35,750 nt of DNA from an uncultured Nitrospinota bacterium (lineage in GTDB: Bacteria; Nitrospinota; Nitrospinia; Nitrospinales; VA-1): the NCBI GenBank assembly GCA_905612265.1, contig CAJQRI010000024.1, positions 1 to 35,750 on the forward strand. Reading direction: 5' to 3'. The translations under genes were made by a program, and so were the position numbers. Of this stretch, positions 15,412-23,802 are shown in pieces. The notes beneath the pieces are model-generated. The model ran no database searches, had not been told where the DNA came from, and was given only the letters and a program-made list of their open reading frames with translations. The first letter of the stretch is position 1. Each line of letters begins with the position of its first letter.

Positions 15412-16815
15412 ATGAGGGCGAAATTCACCTGCACACTTTCTTTTCTATTACTGTTGATACTTCTATCTCCTGCTACTGCATTTGCCCAGCTTTTCGGGTC
15501 AGATGAAGAAAACTGGAAAAAAGTTTTTCTTGAGTTGAAAAAGATCAACCACAGGTTGGTGACTTTGGAAACCGTGGAAATTGATAGCTTGAAAAACCAT
15601 TTAGAAAACTTATTGCGTGAAATAGAAGAGGTCAAGTATACGGTTCCACAACTTCAAGGGGTTGTCGAATTGAATAAATCTGAAACCTTGAGTGGTCTAA
15701 ATAAAACCAATGCCAAGCTGGATGACTTGACTGCGGAAGTTAAGAACCAGGTTTTGAGTAAAATCCACCAGCAAAATAAAACCCTGGAACTATTCCGGGA
15801 AGGACTTGCGCAGGATATGGAAAATTTTGAACAAACCAGTAAAACCAACTTTCAGAATTTTTCCGTAGTCAATAATAAAACATTGGGCCAAGTTGTTCAG
15901 CAGTTGGAAGCGCAGAGCGCCACGACTAAAAAAGGTTTCGATGAGACCATTGCCCTTTTTCGTACAGATGTTATTCCCGCTATGGCTGAGGAAAATCAGA
16001 CTAATCGGAAGATAATTATTGCTCAATTGACACAAGCCAATAAGGACACCCAAAAAAATCTGGAAAATTTTTCGGCAAAAAACCAACAGCTAAACCAGAA
16101 GTTGATTAAAATTCTTCAGGAGAGCCTGAAGCAGGAGCTGGAGACTAAACCTCTGTTGGATGCCATCAAAAAAGATATGGGTGTTATTCAGGAAATCCTG
16201 GTGGGGACGAATCAAGATATAGCAGGCAATCACTCTGTGATAGCCGAGGTCAAGAAGGCAATGGTTATCACTAGCAAAAACCTGATCGTTGCCGATGAGA
16301 AAACTAATAAGTTGGCAGAGAGTTTGAAAGCTTTGCAAGTTAAGAATAGGGTCTCTAATGAAGCACTTGGTGCTCTCAAGGCAGGCCTGGAGAAGGCTGG
16401 GGAGTTCAATAAATTAGCCGATGAAAAATTCAATAAACTTATAGACCTTTCCTCAAAGCTTGCTGTTCATTCTACTGAACTGGAAAGTTCGGTGACTGGG
16501 CAGTTAAAAGATTCAGCGCAGAAAGAAGATACCCGCACCACCAAGGTAGACTTGGCAAATGAGAAGCTCTCTCGCCTGATTGAAATCCTCAAGGCGGTTG
16601 TTAAGGAGCAGGCGAAGCTGGACCCTGTAGCTAAAGCATTGAGCGATATTCAAATAAAACAGAAGGCTTTGCAAAAGGCTCAGGCCGGTTTTATCAAAGA
16701 TCAGGCAGCCGTCAAGGAGGCGCTTGCCGATTTACGCCGAAAAGCAAATGTCAATATTTCACGAAGCGATGACATTAAGAAAACTCTTGGTAAATTAAGT
16801 CCAGCCAAAAAATAG
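15412..16815 (+). CDS. Exported long coiled-coil protein in the cpoB position
   Basis: I do not recognise a named family. The 467-residue product has a clean signal peptide (LSFLLLLILLSPATAFA, cut before QLFGSDEENW). The rest is almost entirely charged, helical sequence with few Pro, Gly or Cys and many heptad-like Leu/Ile positions, for example LKKINHRLVTLETVEIDSLK and ALQVKNRVSNEALGALKAGL. It has no TPR or other folded domain that I can see. In many Gram-negatives the gene after pal is cpoB (ybgF), whose product begins with a coiled coil and ends in TPR repeats. This protein has the position and the coiled coil but not the TPRs. It could be a periplasmic spacer or scaffold. The terminator upstream means it has its own promoter. 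Confidence 0.75.
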   Translation: MRAKFTCTLSFLLLLILLSPATAFAQLFGSDEENWKKVFLELKKINHRLVTLETVEIDSLKNHLENLLREIEEVKYTVPQLQGVVELNKSETLSGLNKTNAKLDDLTAEVKNQVLSKIHQQNKTLELFREGLAQDMENFEQTSKTNFQNFSVVNNKTLGQVVQQLEAQSATTKKGFDETIALFRTDVIPAMAEENQTNRKIIIAQLTQANKDTQKNLENFSAKNQQLNQKLIKILQESLKQELETKPLLDAIKKDMGVIQEILVGTNQDIAGNHSVIAEVKKAMVITSKNLIVADEKTNKLAESLKALQVKNRVSNEALGALKAGLEKAGEFNKLADEKFNKLIDLSSKLAVHSTELESSVTGQLKDSAQKEDTRTTKVDLANEKLSRLIEILKAVVKEQAKLDPVAKALSDIQIKQKALQKAQAGFIKDQAAVKEALADLRRKANVNISRSDDIKKTLGKLSPAKK

Positions 16816-16897
16816 GGCCGATGCTTTACAGATTGGCCGGGTAAAAAAACTTTTGTAAAAATTGACAGATTGCTGGCTTTCACTGCTTTGCCTCATT

Positions 16898-18268
16898 ATG
16901 GCTAAAACAACTACTATTTTCATCTGTCAAGAATGCGGACATCAGATTCCGAAGTGGATGGGAAAGTGTCCCGAATGTATGGCCTGGAACAGTTTTGTCG
17001 AAGAGGCCTCTCGTCAGCCGTCACCTTCGCGTAATTCTAAACGAAGCACAAACCCCTCAGTATTAACCCCAATTACAGAAGTTCAGTCGATTGTCGACAA
17101 CCGTATGACCACTGGTATCGGAGAGTTTGACCGAGTCCTCGGAGGAGGCATGGTCGAAGGCTCGCTCATCCTGATTGGAGGAGAACCGGGTATAGGGAAG
17201 TCGACCCTCACTTTGCAAAGTATGGGTCATTTGGCGCGGAATGGAAAAAAGGTTCTGTATGTTTCTGGCGAGGAGTCGGGTTCACAGATCAAGCTTCGCG
17301 CTGAACGTCTTGATGCACTGTCTGCAAACCTTCTGGTTTGCTCCGAGATTTGCGTGGAAGACATTATTCAGTGGGTAGAGAAAGTTGATCCCGATGTGCT
17401 GGTGTTGGATTCGGTGCAAACCTTTTACACTTCAGATTTGCAATCCGCTCCAGGAAGCATAGGTCAGGTGCGGGAAGTGGCATTTAAAATTTTCCAGTTC
17501 ATAAAACACCGCGGTCTGCCCACTCTTTTGATCGGTCACATCAATAAAGATGGGGCGATAGCCGGTCCTAAATCTTTAGAGCATATTGTGGATACGGTAG
17601 TTTATTTTGAGGGCGAGCGCGGACATGCTTATAGAGCTCTAAGGGCAACTAAAAACCGGTTTGGTCCCACACCGGAAATTGGAGTGTTTCAAATGGCGCC
17701 GGAGGGATTGGTGCCGGTAGAAAACCCATCTGAGTGGTTTTTATCTGAGCGTCCTGAAAATTCTTCAGGCTCTTCCATCGCGGCAACTCTTGAAGGAAGC
17801 CGCACCCTGCTAGTAGAGGTTCAAGCATTGGTCAGTTCATCTTCCTCCATAGGTATGCCGCGAAGAATGGCTACGGGTTTTGATCATAACCGTATGTCTT
17901 TATTGATCGCTATTATTGAAAAAAGAATGGATTTTCAACTGCAGGGTGAAGATATTTTTGTAAACCTGGCAGGAGGAATAAAGATTACGGAACCTGCATT
18001 GGACTTGGCAGTAGTGGCAGCTATCGCAGGAAGTTTTCGGGACAAGGTGATAGATCCGCTAACCGTGCTGGTCGGAGAAGTGGGCTTGACGGGAGAGGTG
18101 CGCACGGTCATGCAGTTGGAAGCTCGTATCATAGAAGCCAGAAGGCTCGGTTTTAAGCGGTGTGTTATTCCGTATTCTGCGAAAAAGATAAAGAACCTGC
18201 CTGATGAAGGAATTGAATTGTTGTTTGTGAAAAATCTTGCTGAACTTTTTGAACACTTATTTGAATAA
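16898..18268 (+). CDS. radA: DNA repair protein RadA (Sms)
   Basis: RadA is a RecA-related helicase that extends branch migration during recombination. From the ATG at 16898 it has 456 residues, the usual length. An in-frame earlier start at 16862 would add a Cys/Leu-rich stretch not seen in the family. The domains in order are a zinc finger (CQECG, then CPEC), a RecA-like ATPase with Walker A GGEPGIGKST, the RadA-specific KNRFG motif (TKNRFGPTPEIG), and a C-terminal Lon-protease-like domain (VNLAGGIKITEPALDLAV). ispD follows seven bases later, so the two are probably co-transcribed. Confidence 0.95.
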   Translation: MAKTTTIFICQECGHQIPKWMGKCPECMAWNSFVEEASRQPSPSRNSKRSTNPSVLTPITEVQSIVDNRMTTGIGEFDRVLGGGMVEGSLILIGGEPGIGKSTLTLQSMGHLARNGKKVLYVSGEESGSQIKLRAERLDALSANLLVCSEICVEDIIQWVEKVDPDVLVLDSVQTFYTSDLQSAPGSIGQVREVAFKIFQFIKHRGLPTLLIGHINKDGAIAGPKSLEHIVDTVVYFEGERGHAYRALRATKNRFGPTPEIGVFQMAPEGLVPVENPSEWFLSERPENSSGSSIAATLEGSRTLLVEVQALVSSSSSIGMPRRMATGFDHNRMSLLIAIIEKRMDFQLQGEDIFVNLAGGIKITEPALDLAVVAAIAGSFRDKVIDPLTVLVGEVGLTGEVRTVMQLEARIIEARRLGFKRCVIPYSAKKIKNLPDEGIELLFVKNLAELFEHLFE

Positions 18269-18274
18269 CCAGAT

Positions 18275-18967
18275 ATGAACGTATGTGCAATCATTCCGGC
18301 GGGAGGTCAGGGAACCCGAATGGGAGGAACTGTGCCCAAACAGTTTCTGGCGTTGATGGGGAAACCTATCCTGCATTACACCTTGAAAACATTCCAGGAG
18401 TCAGGACTCATTGATTCATTGGTTCTGGTGGTGCCGGAAAAGGAGTTAGAGCATGCAAGAGCCGACTGGCTGGAGCATCCCGCAATTGTTAAGCAAGTTA
18501 TTACGGGGGGTAAGCAAAGGCAAGACTCTGTATTTAATGGCTATCAGGCTCTTCCTGCTGATACAGACATTATCCTGGTTCACGATGGAGTGCGGCCATT
18601 TTTGTCAAAGGACATGATTCAGGAAACTATTAATATAGCTGCGGAATTTGGTGCGGCGATCACAGCCATTCCCGTTAACGATACCATCAAGCAGGTAGAT
18701 AGTTTCGGTAAGGTTGAGCGTACAGTCGACCGCGAGGGTTTGTGGCGTGTTCAGACCCCGCAGGCTTTTCGTTATGATTTACTCGGCGAGGCTTTTCGTA
18801 AAGCTCAGAAGCATTCGTTTTATGGTACGGATGAAGGAGCTTTGATTGAAAATCTAGGGCAGGAGGTCCGGGTTGTGGATGGATCTGAGTGGAACCTGAA
18901 AATCACTCGCCCGGAAGATCTGGTATTGGGTGAAAGCATTGTGGCGAAACTGTTCCCAGAAGCATAA
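18275..18967 (+). CDS. ispD: 2-C-methyl-D-erythritol 4-phosphate cytidylyltransferase
   Basis: IspD makes CDP-methylerythritol in the non-mevalonate isoprenoid pathway. The 230 residues match. The nucleotide-binding loop is IPAGGQGTRMGGTVPKQF at the start. ITGGKQRQDSVFNGYQAL, VHDGVRPFLS and WRVQTPQAFRYDLL are family hallmarks, and WNLKITRPEDL closes the domain. It starts seven bases after radA. No ispF is fused or adjacent, which is a common partner elsewhere. The presence of ispD indicates the DXP route in this organism. Confidence 0.95.
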   Translation: MNVCAIIPAGGQGTRMGGTVPKQFLALMGKPILHYTLKTFQESGLIDSLVLVVPEKELEHARADWLEHPAIVKQVITGGKQRQDSVFNGYQALPADTDIILVHDGVRPFLSKDMIQETINIAAEFGAAITAIPVNDTIKQVDSFGKVERTVDREGLWRVQTPQAFRYDLLGEAFRKAQKHSFYGTDEGALIENLGQEVRVVDGSEWNLKITRPEDLVLGESIVAKLFPEA

Positions 18968-19074
18968 AGATATTATTTTCACTACATCCCTAAAATAGTC
19001 TGCTCCCTGTAAGCTTTAAGCTCATCTAATACCTGTTTAGAAAATAGAAATTACTTATACAAGGAGAAAGAGAA

Positions 19075-19512
19075 ATGTTGCCAACCGGTACCGATGCACC
19101 CGATTTTTCTGTGAATGATCACAATGGAAACACTGTTAATCTGAAAGACTACCGAGGGAAAAAAGTTGTACTATGGTTTTACCCCAAAGCCGATACTCCT
19201 GGTTGCACTGTGGAAGGACAGGGATTTCGAGATAATTTTAAAAGTTTTGAGGAAAAAAACGTCCAGATTTTTGGAGTGAGCTTGGATAACGAAGCAGACA
19301 ACAAAGCTTTCGCGGAAAAATTTTCATTCCCCTATCCGCTACTTTGCGATGTGAATCGGGAAATCGCGCTAGGTTATCACGCTGTAAAAAGTGTTGAAGA
19401 ACAATACGCGGCCCGAATCTCCTATGTAATTGGGGAAGATGGAAAAATTCTTGAAAGCATTGAAAGCGTAGACACTAAAACCCACTCGCAGGGTTTATGT
19501 TCCCGGCTATAG
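19075..19512 (+). CDS. bcp: BCP/AhpC-TSA-type peroxiredoxin lacking the usual resolving cysteine
   Basis: Peroxiredoxins reduce peroxides with a reactive cysteine. This 145-residue protein has the BCP-like start (GTDAPDFSVNDHNGN), a WFYPKADTPGCT loop with the peroxidatic Cys, and GVSLDNEADNKAFAEKF. In typical BCP a second Cys lies five residues on (TPGCTxEAC); here the sequence is TPGCTVEGQGF, so that Cys is absent. Other cysteines are in LLCDVNRE and near the end (HSQGLCSRL). It may work as a 1-Cys enzyme or use an atypical partner. AAGGAG about ten bases before the ATG is a strong ribosome site. It follows ispD after a 107-base gap. Confidence 0.85.
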   Translation: MLPTGTDAPDFSVNDHNGNTVNLKDYRGKKVVLWFYPKADTPGCTVEGQGFRDNFKSFEEKNVQIFGVSLDNEADNKAFAEKFSFPYPLLCDVNREIALGYHAVKSVEEQYAARISYVIGEDGKILESIESVDTKTHSQGLCSRL

Positions 19513-19571
19513 TCCTTGATACTTGTGACCAACTGACATCGCAACTTGTTACTAGTATTGGTGTTGTTGGC

Positions 19572-19600
19572 TTGACCTGATCAAGTCAGGGCGTTATGAT
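19572..19600 (+). promoter_or_regulatory. Promoter with internal dyads for the deoxyhypusine-synthase-like gene
   Basis: TTGACC (19572-19577), a 17-base spacer and TATGAT (19595-19600) match the vegetative consensus at five of six positions in each box. The spacer holds the inverted repeat CCTGA-N5-TCAGG (19576-19590), and a second dyad, CTTGA/TCAAG, overlaps it at 19571-19585. Such a placement is typical of an operator. Transcription would start near 19607, leaving a short leader. Confidence 0.55.
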
Positions 19601-19634
19601 CCATTTCCATTAAATTTCTGGTTGGGAGCAAGCC

Positions 19635-20735
19635 ATGGGGTACAAAGAATCTTATATGCCTGAACCCTTAGATGAGGGTAAGAAGAAGAAAAAAAAAGAG
19701 ATTTTAAACACTCGTATTTCTCCTGTCGACTTTGAAAAAATTAATGATGTGGGTGATCTGGTTGAGTCGTTTCAATCAGCTTCCATTCAGGCTAGGAATC
19801 TCGGACAATGCGCTAAAATATTTGGAAAAATGCTTCAAGATGAGGAAAAGCCCACTATAATTTTAGGGCTGGCAGGCCCACTGATCGCGGCTGGGCTGAG
19901 AAAAATTATCCGCGATATGGTGCATTATAATATGGTGGATGTGATTGTTTCCACCGGAGCAATTTTATACCAGGATTACTACAACGCTCTTGGCGGAGGC
20001 CATTATTATGGTAGTCCAAATGCCGATGATACACAATTGCGGAATCTTTTCATCAACCGGATTTATGATACTTATGTTGATGATGAATTGTTTGTTGAGG
20101 ATGATACCCTGGTTGGAAGGTTTGCCGATACTTTGGAACCGGGAAAATATTCCAGCAGAGACTTCATCTCTAAACTTTCAGAAACGATTGATGATGAAGA
20201 ATCCATTCTTGTCACTGCAAGAAAAAATAATGTGCCTGTTTTTTGTCCGGCTCTCAACGACTCCAGTTTGGGGATAGGATTGACGGAACACTATTATCAG
20301 GCCCGTAAAGAGGGGCGCGAGCCTATCACTATCGATTCCATTCGAGATAACTACGAACTGACTCAGATCATAGTGAACTCGACACGTACAGCGGCTTTTT
20401 ACGTTGCGGGTGGAGTGCCAAAGAACTACATCAACGATTCAGTAGTCATGTCTTATATTTTTGGTGTGGATACCGGGGGGCATAAATATGCTCTGCAAGT
20501 GACTACTGACTCACCTCATTGGGGTGGTTTGAGTGGCAGTACGTTGGCCGAGGCGCAGTCGTGGGGCAAAATCAATAAGGAGGCGACACACAGCATGGCG
20601 TTTGTTGAGCCTAGTGTTTCCCTACCTTTAATTTATGGTTATGCTTTTCAAAAAGGTCTTTATAAAGGACGGCCTCGACTGGATGTGGAATGGGAGGGCG
20701 ATACCTTGAAAAAACTTGCCCGCCGCCAAGCGTGA
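19635..20735 (+). CDS. Deoxyhypusine synthase-like protein (possible homospermidine synthase)
   Basis: The 366-residue protein matches the deoxyhypusine synthase family. In eukaryotes and archaea this NAD-dependent enzyme transfers aminobutyl from spermidine to a lysine of eIF5A. It has GLAGPLIAAGLRKIIRDM, VDVIVSTGAILYQDYY, the GGVPKN segment and EAQSWGKINKEA, in which Lys312 matches the catalytic lysine of the human enzyme (WGKI). Bacteria lack eIF5A; plant homospermidine synthases evolved from this family, so a polyamine product is a plausible alternative. The N-terminus has a Lys-rich tract (EGKKKKKKEIL). GGGAG lies about seven bases before the ATG. It has its own promoter and faces the CDF transporter gene tail to tail. 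Confidence 0.88.
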   Translation: MGYKESYMPEPLDEGKKKKKKEILNTRISPVDFEKINDVGDLVESFQSASIQARNLGQCAKIFGKMLQDEEKPTIILGLAGPLIAAGLRKIIRDMVHYNMVDVIVSTGAILYQDYYNALGGGHYYGSPNADDTQLRNLFINRIYDTYVDDELFVEDDTLVGRFADTLEPGKYSSRDFISKLSETIDDEESILVTARKNNVPVFCPALNDSSLGIGLTEHYYQARKEGREPITIDSIRDNYELTQIIVNSTRTAAFYVAGGVPKNYINDSVVMSYIFGVDTGGHKYALQVTTDSPHWGGLSGSTLAEAQSWGKINKEATHSMAFVEPSVSLPLIYGYAFQKGLYKGRPRLDVEWEGDTLKKLARRQA

Positions 20736-20802
20736 CGCTGGCCTCAATGGGCAATAATTTTGCAGGCCAGAAAAAAATTATCTCAGTTAATTGCCTCTCC
20801 GG

Positions 20803-21924
20803 CTAGGAGTTGAGATCGAGAAACAATCGGGCCTGATCGATTTGAGGAGCGGTCTCAAGTTTAGATTTAACGTTTGCCACCAGGTCACGTGTATCTTCCA
20901 TGTTTAGTTTCGAGTCGATCTTTAAAAACACATCCAGGATATTTTTTCCTTTAATATGATGCACCCGAATTTCAGGTTGCAAAATACCCCCCTTCAGTTC
21001 TGAAATTAATGGCTGCGCAATTTCAATAAGCTCTTTTCTAGTGATGGGATAGATGGCCTCAACTTCTGCGTCAGATTCGCCATCAACATGAACGAGGACA
21101 TCCTGAATATTGTCGAAAGCTTTGATAAGGTTGCGGCGTACAATTTCAGCGACTCTGTGTCCTTCTGTGACCGTCATTTCCGGATCGACAAGAATGTGTA
21201 CGTCGATGAGGAACTCTCCGCCAATGACACGGCTACGTAAATCATGAAAGTGAAGAACCTCCGGGATAGCCTTTAAAATAGTATGGAATTCTCTAGTGTG
21301 TTCATCACTTAAGGCCGTATCCATCAAATCCCTTACTCCTTGCCGGGTTATATCGATGCCGACTTTCACGATCATGCCACCAACTATGGCTCCTGCCAGT
21401 GGATCCATGAAGGGAAACCCTTGTCCAGCTCCAATAATTCCGATCAGAGCGGCAATAGAAGAAATGGCATCGCTCCTGTGGTGCCAGGCGTTGGCAATTA
21501 GAGAGGGGCTTTGTGTTGCCTCTCCCACCCGGCGAGTGTAATGAAACAGTCCTTCATTGATGGCAATGGAAAGTGTCGCGGCTATGATGGCTAGTAGGCC
21601 CGGTGTCCGACCAGATTCTTCGTTGATGGCTTGCCATGTTTCATAAATAACGCCAATTCCAGTCGCAATAATAAACAAGCCGATGACGGCAGCTCCAATT
21701 GTTTCTGCTCGTCCATGCCCATAAGGATGATCTTTGTCCTGTGGAATTTGCCCGATACGGTGGGTGAACAGAACTATCATATCTGTCACAAGATCGGAAA
21801 GGGAGTGGATGGCATCTGCGACCAAAGCAACACTGTTTCCCAGAATTCCCCCCACAAACTTGAAAGCAGCAAGTAGTAAGTTGGCGACGGCACCAATAAT
21901 TATGGCTTTGATTCCTAGGGTCAT
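20803..21924 (-). CDS. Cation diffusion facilitator with two C-terminal metal-sensing-like domains
   Basis: CDF proteins export Zn, Fe, Mn, Co or Cd in exchange for protons. This 373-residue protein has six expected membrane segments, with DAIHSLSD in helix 2 and HHRSDA in helix 5 forming the transport site. HPYGHGRAE follows helix 2. FieF-type members are about 300 residues long. Here, after the usual cytoplasmic dimer domain (ending near VHVDGE), a further segment of about 90 residues (PITRKELIEIAQPLISELKG to the end) looks like a second copy. The metal cannot be told from sequence. The gene lies about 60 bases after mutY on the same strand and is probably in the same transcript. Confidence 0.9.
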   Translation of the reverse strand: MTLGIKAIIIGAVANLLLAAFKFVGGILGNSVALVADAIHSLSDLVTDMIVLFTHRIGQIPQDKDHPYGHGRAETIGAAVIGLFIIATGIGVIYETWQAINEESGRTPGLLAIIAATLSIAINEGLFHYTRRVGEATQSPSLIANAWHHRSDAISSIAALIGIIGAGQGFPFMDPLAGAIVGGMIVKVGIDITRQGVRDLMDTALSDEHTREFHTILKAIPEVLHFHDLRSRVIGGEFLIDVHILVDPEMTVTEGHRVAEIVRRNLIKAFDNIQDVLVHVDGESDAEVEAIYPITRKELIEIAQPLISELKGGILQPEIRVHHIKGKNILDVFLKIDSKLNMEDTRDLVANVKSKLETAPQIDQARLFLDLNS

Positions 21925-21983
21925 GTTTAGTTTATTCAGTGGAGATAAGTTTTTGTTCGCTAGCTATGTCAATGCCACTTGGC

Positions 21984-23066
21984 TCACGGCTGATGGTTCA
22001 TCAGGCTCCTTATAATTTTAACATTGGCGGCAGGAAAAGGATATGTGTCTAATTTTTCTCTCTTGACCCAATCCCATTTATCACATTCAGTGGGTGAAAC
22101 TCGGCCTGATCGGATTCGACAAAGGAAAACATGCAGGGTGACCCTGAAGCGGGTGTAACTGTGTTTGACTGTCATAAACTTTTCATCGATATGGAGATCC
22201 ACCCCCATTTCTTCTTTAATTTCGCGACTGAGACATTGTTCGGCAGATTCACCGGGTTCGAATTTTCCTCCGGGGAATTCCCATAACCCGCCCATCAGTC
22301 CGCCTACTTTTCTTTTTTGAATGTAAATTTTGTTTCGCCGTAAGATGACTGCGGCGCTGACCTCAATTTTTGTGGAAGGTATTTTTAGTTTGCGTGGCGG
22401 GTAAAGACTCTGTTCACCAGTTTTCTGTACTTTACAGTTTTGCTTTAGAGGGCAGAGTAAACACAGAGGATTTTTGGGGAGGCAAACTGTTGCACCCAAC
22501 TCCATAAAAGCCTGATTGAAATCTCCAGATCCTGTTTCAGGGAGAAGACTGTGCATGATCTCCCATAAAATGTTCTCAGACTGGCTATTGCTTCCATTTT
22601 CTTTAAGCAAAAAAATCCGCGACAAAACTCTTTTGACATTACCGTCGAGTACAGGAACTTTTTGACCGAAGGCAATACTGAGTATGGCTCCGGCAGTGTA
22701 ACGACCGACCCCGGGCAATTTCAGGATTTCATCCATAGAATCGGGAACATTTCCTGAATAATTTTTTAGAATTATCTGAGCGGTCTTTTTCAAGTTGCGA
22801 GCGCGGGAATAATAGCCCAGCCCCTCCCAATGTTTTAGGACTGTGGACTCCTGAGCTCGTGCCAGTTTTTGCAGGGTGGGAAACGATTTAATCCATCTCT
22901 CAAAATAAGGGATGACTGTTTTTACCTGAGTTTGTTGCAACATGAACTCTGACACAAGAATACGATAGGGGTTTAGGTTATTCCGCCAAGGCATTTCTCT
23001 TTTTTCTTTTTCATACCATGCTAGTAATTTTTTTTGAAGAGTATTGCTGGAGACGTGGGTGTTCAT
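21984..23066 (-). CDS. mutY: A/G-specific adenine glycosylase MutY
   Basis: MutY removes adenine mispaired with 8-oxoguanine. The 360 residues contain the HhH-GPD glycosylase domain (SEFMLQQTQVKTV with the catalytic Glu, GLGYYSRARNL, LPGVGRYTAGAI and VLDGNVKRVLSR with the catalytic Asp). A [4Fe-4S] cluster loop follows (CLPKNPLCLLCPLKQNC). The C-terminal NUDIX-like domain has GGLWEFPGGKFEPGES and REIKEEMGV, and recognises the oxidised guanine. It starts 11 bases after queE ends, so the two are almost certainly one operon. Confidence 0.95.
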   Translation of the reverse strand: MNTHVSSNTLQKKLLAWYEKEKREMPWRNNLNPYRILVSEFMLQQTQVKTVIPYFERWIKSFPTLQKLARAQESTVLKHWEGLGYYSRARNLKKTAQIILKNYSGNVPDSMDEILKLPGVGRYTAGAILSIAFGQKVPVLDGNVKRVLSRIFLLKENGSNSQSENILWEIMHSLLPETGSGDFNQAFMELGATVCLPKNPLCLLCPLKQNCKVQKTGEQSLYPPRKLKIPSTKIEVSAAVILRRNKIYIQKRKVGGLMGGLWEFPGGKFEPGESAEQCLSREIKEEMGVDLHIDEKFMTVKHSYTRFRVTLHVFLCRIRSGRVSPTECDKWDWVKREKLDTYPFPAANVKIIRSLMNHQP

Positions 23067-23077
23067 GGGGAAGGTTC

Positions 23078-23716
23078 TTAAACTCCGGTAGCATTTTTGT
23101 TCCAGATGACTTTATGAAGTTGGGTTTGCAGACGCACCGACAACCGATCTTCAAGAATCCATTCAGAGAGATCCTTCAGGTCAAGCTTGTCAAAAACAGG
23201 GGAGAATAAAATCTGAATGGAGGAGGGCAGATCGAGTTTTTTTAGCAGGTCTCGGCTCCATTCATAGTCAGCACGATCGAGAAGTACAAACTTGACTTCA
23301 TCATGCGGTGCGAGAAACTTTAGATTTTCAAGGTGGTTTTTTTTGTCCTCACCACTCCCGGGGCATTTTATATCGAGAATTTTTATAACTTTTTCCGGGA
23401 CTTTGTCTATTGGCAATGCTCCCCCTGTTTCGAGCATGACCCGGTAGCCTGTTTCGAGAAGCTTGTCTATAAGTGGATAAACTTCTTCCTGCATTAAAGG
23501 TTCTCCTCCTGTGATTTCTACCAGAGGGAGAGAGAAAGATTCGACCTTCTGTATTGTTTCCTCCACAGTGAAGTCATCACCTTTATGAAAAGCATAGGCG
23601 GTGTCGCACCAGGTGCAACGAAGGTTGCATCCTGTTAAACGGATAAAAATACAGGGCAAGCCAGTATGAGATGATTCCCCCTGGATGCTGGCATAAATTT
23701 CGTTAATTTTAAGCAT
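23078..23716 (-). CDS. queE: 7-carboxy-7-deazaguanine synthase QueE
   Basis: QueE is a radical SAM enzyme that makes the deazaguanine core of queuosine, a modified tRNA base. The 212 residues have the family start (LKINEIYASIQGESSHTG), the cluster motif CNLRCTWC (Cys at positions 31, 35 and 38), the ITGGEPL segment and LETGG. The Cx3Cx2C spacing is standard for QueE. The other queuosine genes (queC, queD, queF) are not in this window. It heads the probable operon queE-mutY-CDF and diverges from the broken PNPOx-like gene. Confidence 0.94.
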   Translation of the reverse strand: MLKINEIYASIQGESSHTGLPCIFIRLTGCNLRCTWCDTAYAFHKGDDFTVEETIQKVESFSLPLVEITGGEPLMQEEVYPLIDKLLETGYRVMLETGGALPIDKVPEKVIKILDIKCPGSGEDKKNHLENLKFLAPHDEVKFVLLDRADYEWSRDLLKKLDLPSSIQILFSPVFDKLDLKDLSEWILEDRLSVRLQTQLHKVIWNKNATGV

Positions 23717-23802
23717 GTGGTTTCTGAATCTCCATCTGGATTTTACCCATGAAATAGATGGCTTTAATTTTACAATATTTATATAGAGAGGTTTATTAAA
23801 CT

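Noticed and set aside
16816-16858. GGCCGAT/ATTGGCC hairpin after the coiled-coil gene
   Set aside because: The stem is short and no T-run follows, so it is not a credible terminator.
20738-20770. CTGGCC/GGCCAG stem after the deoxyhypusine-synthase-like gene
   Set aside because: The arms are only six bases, the loop is 21 bases, and an A-run, not a T-run, follows on the gene's strand.
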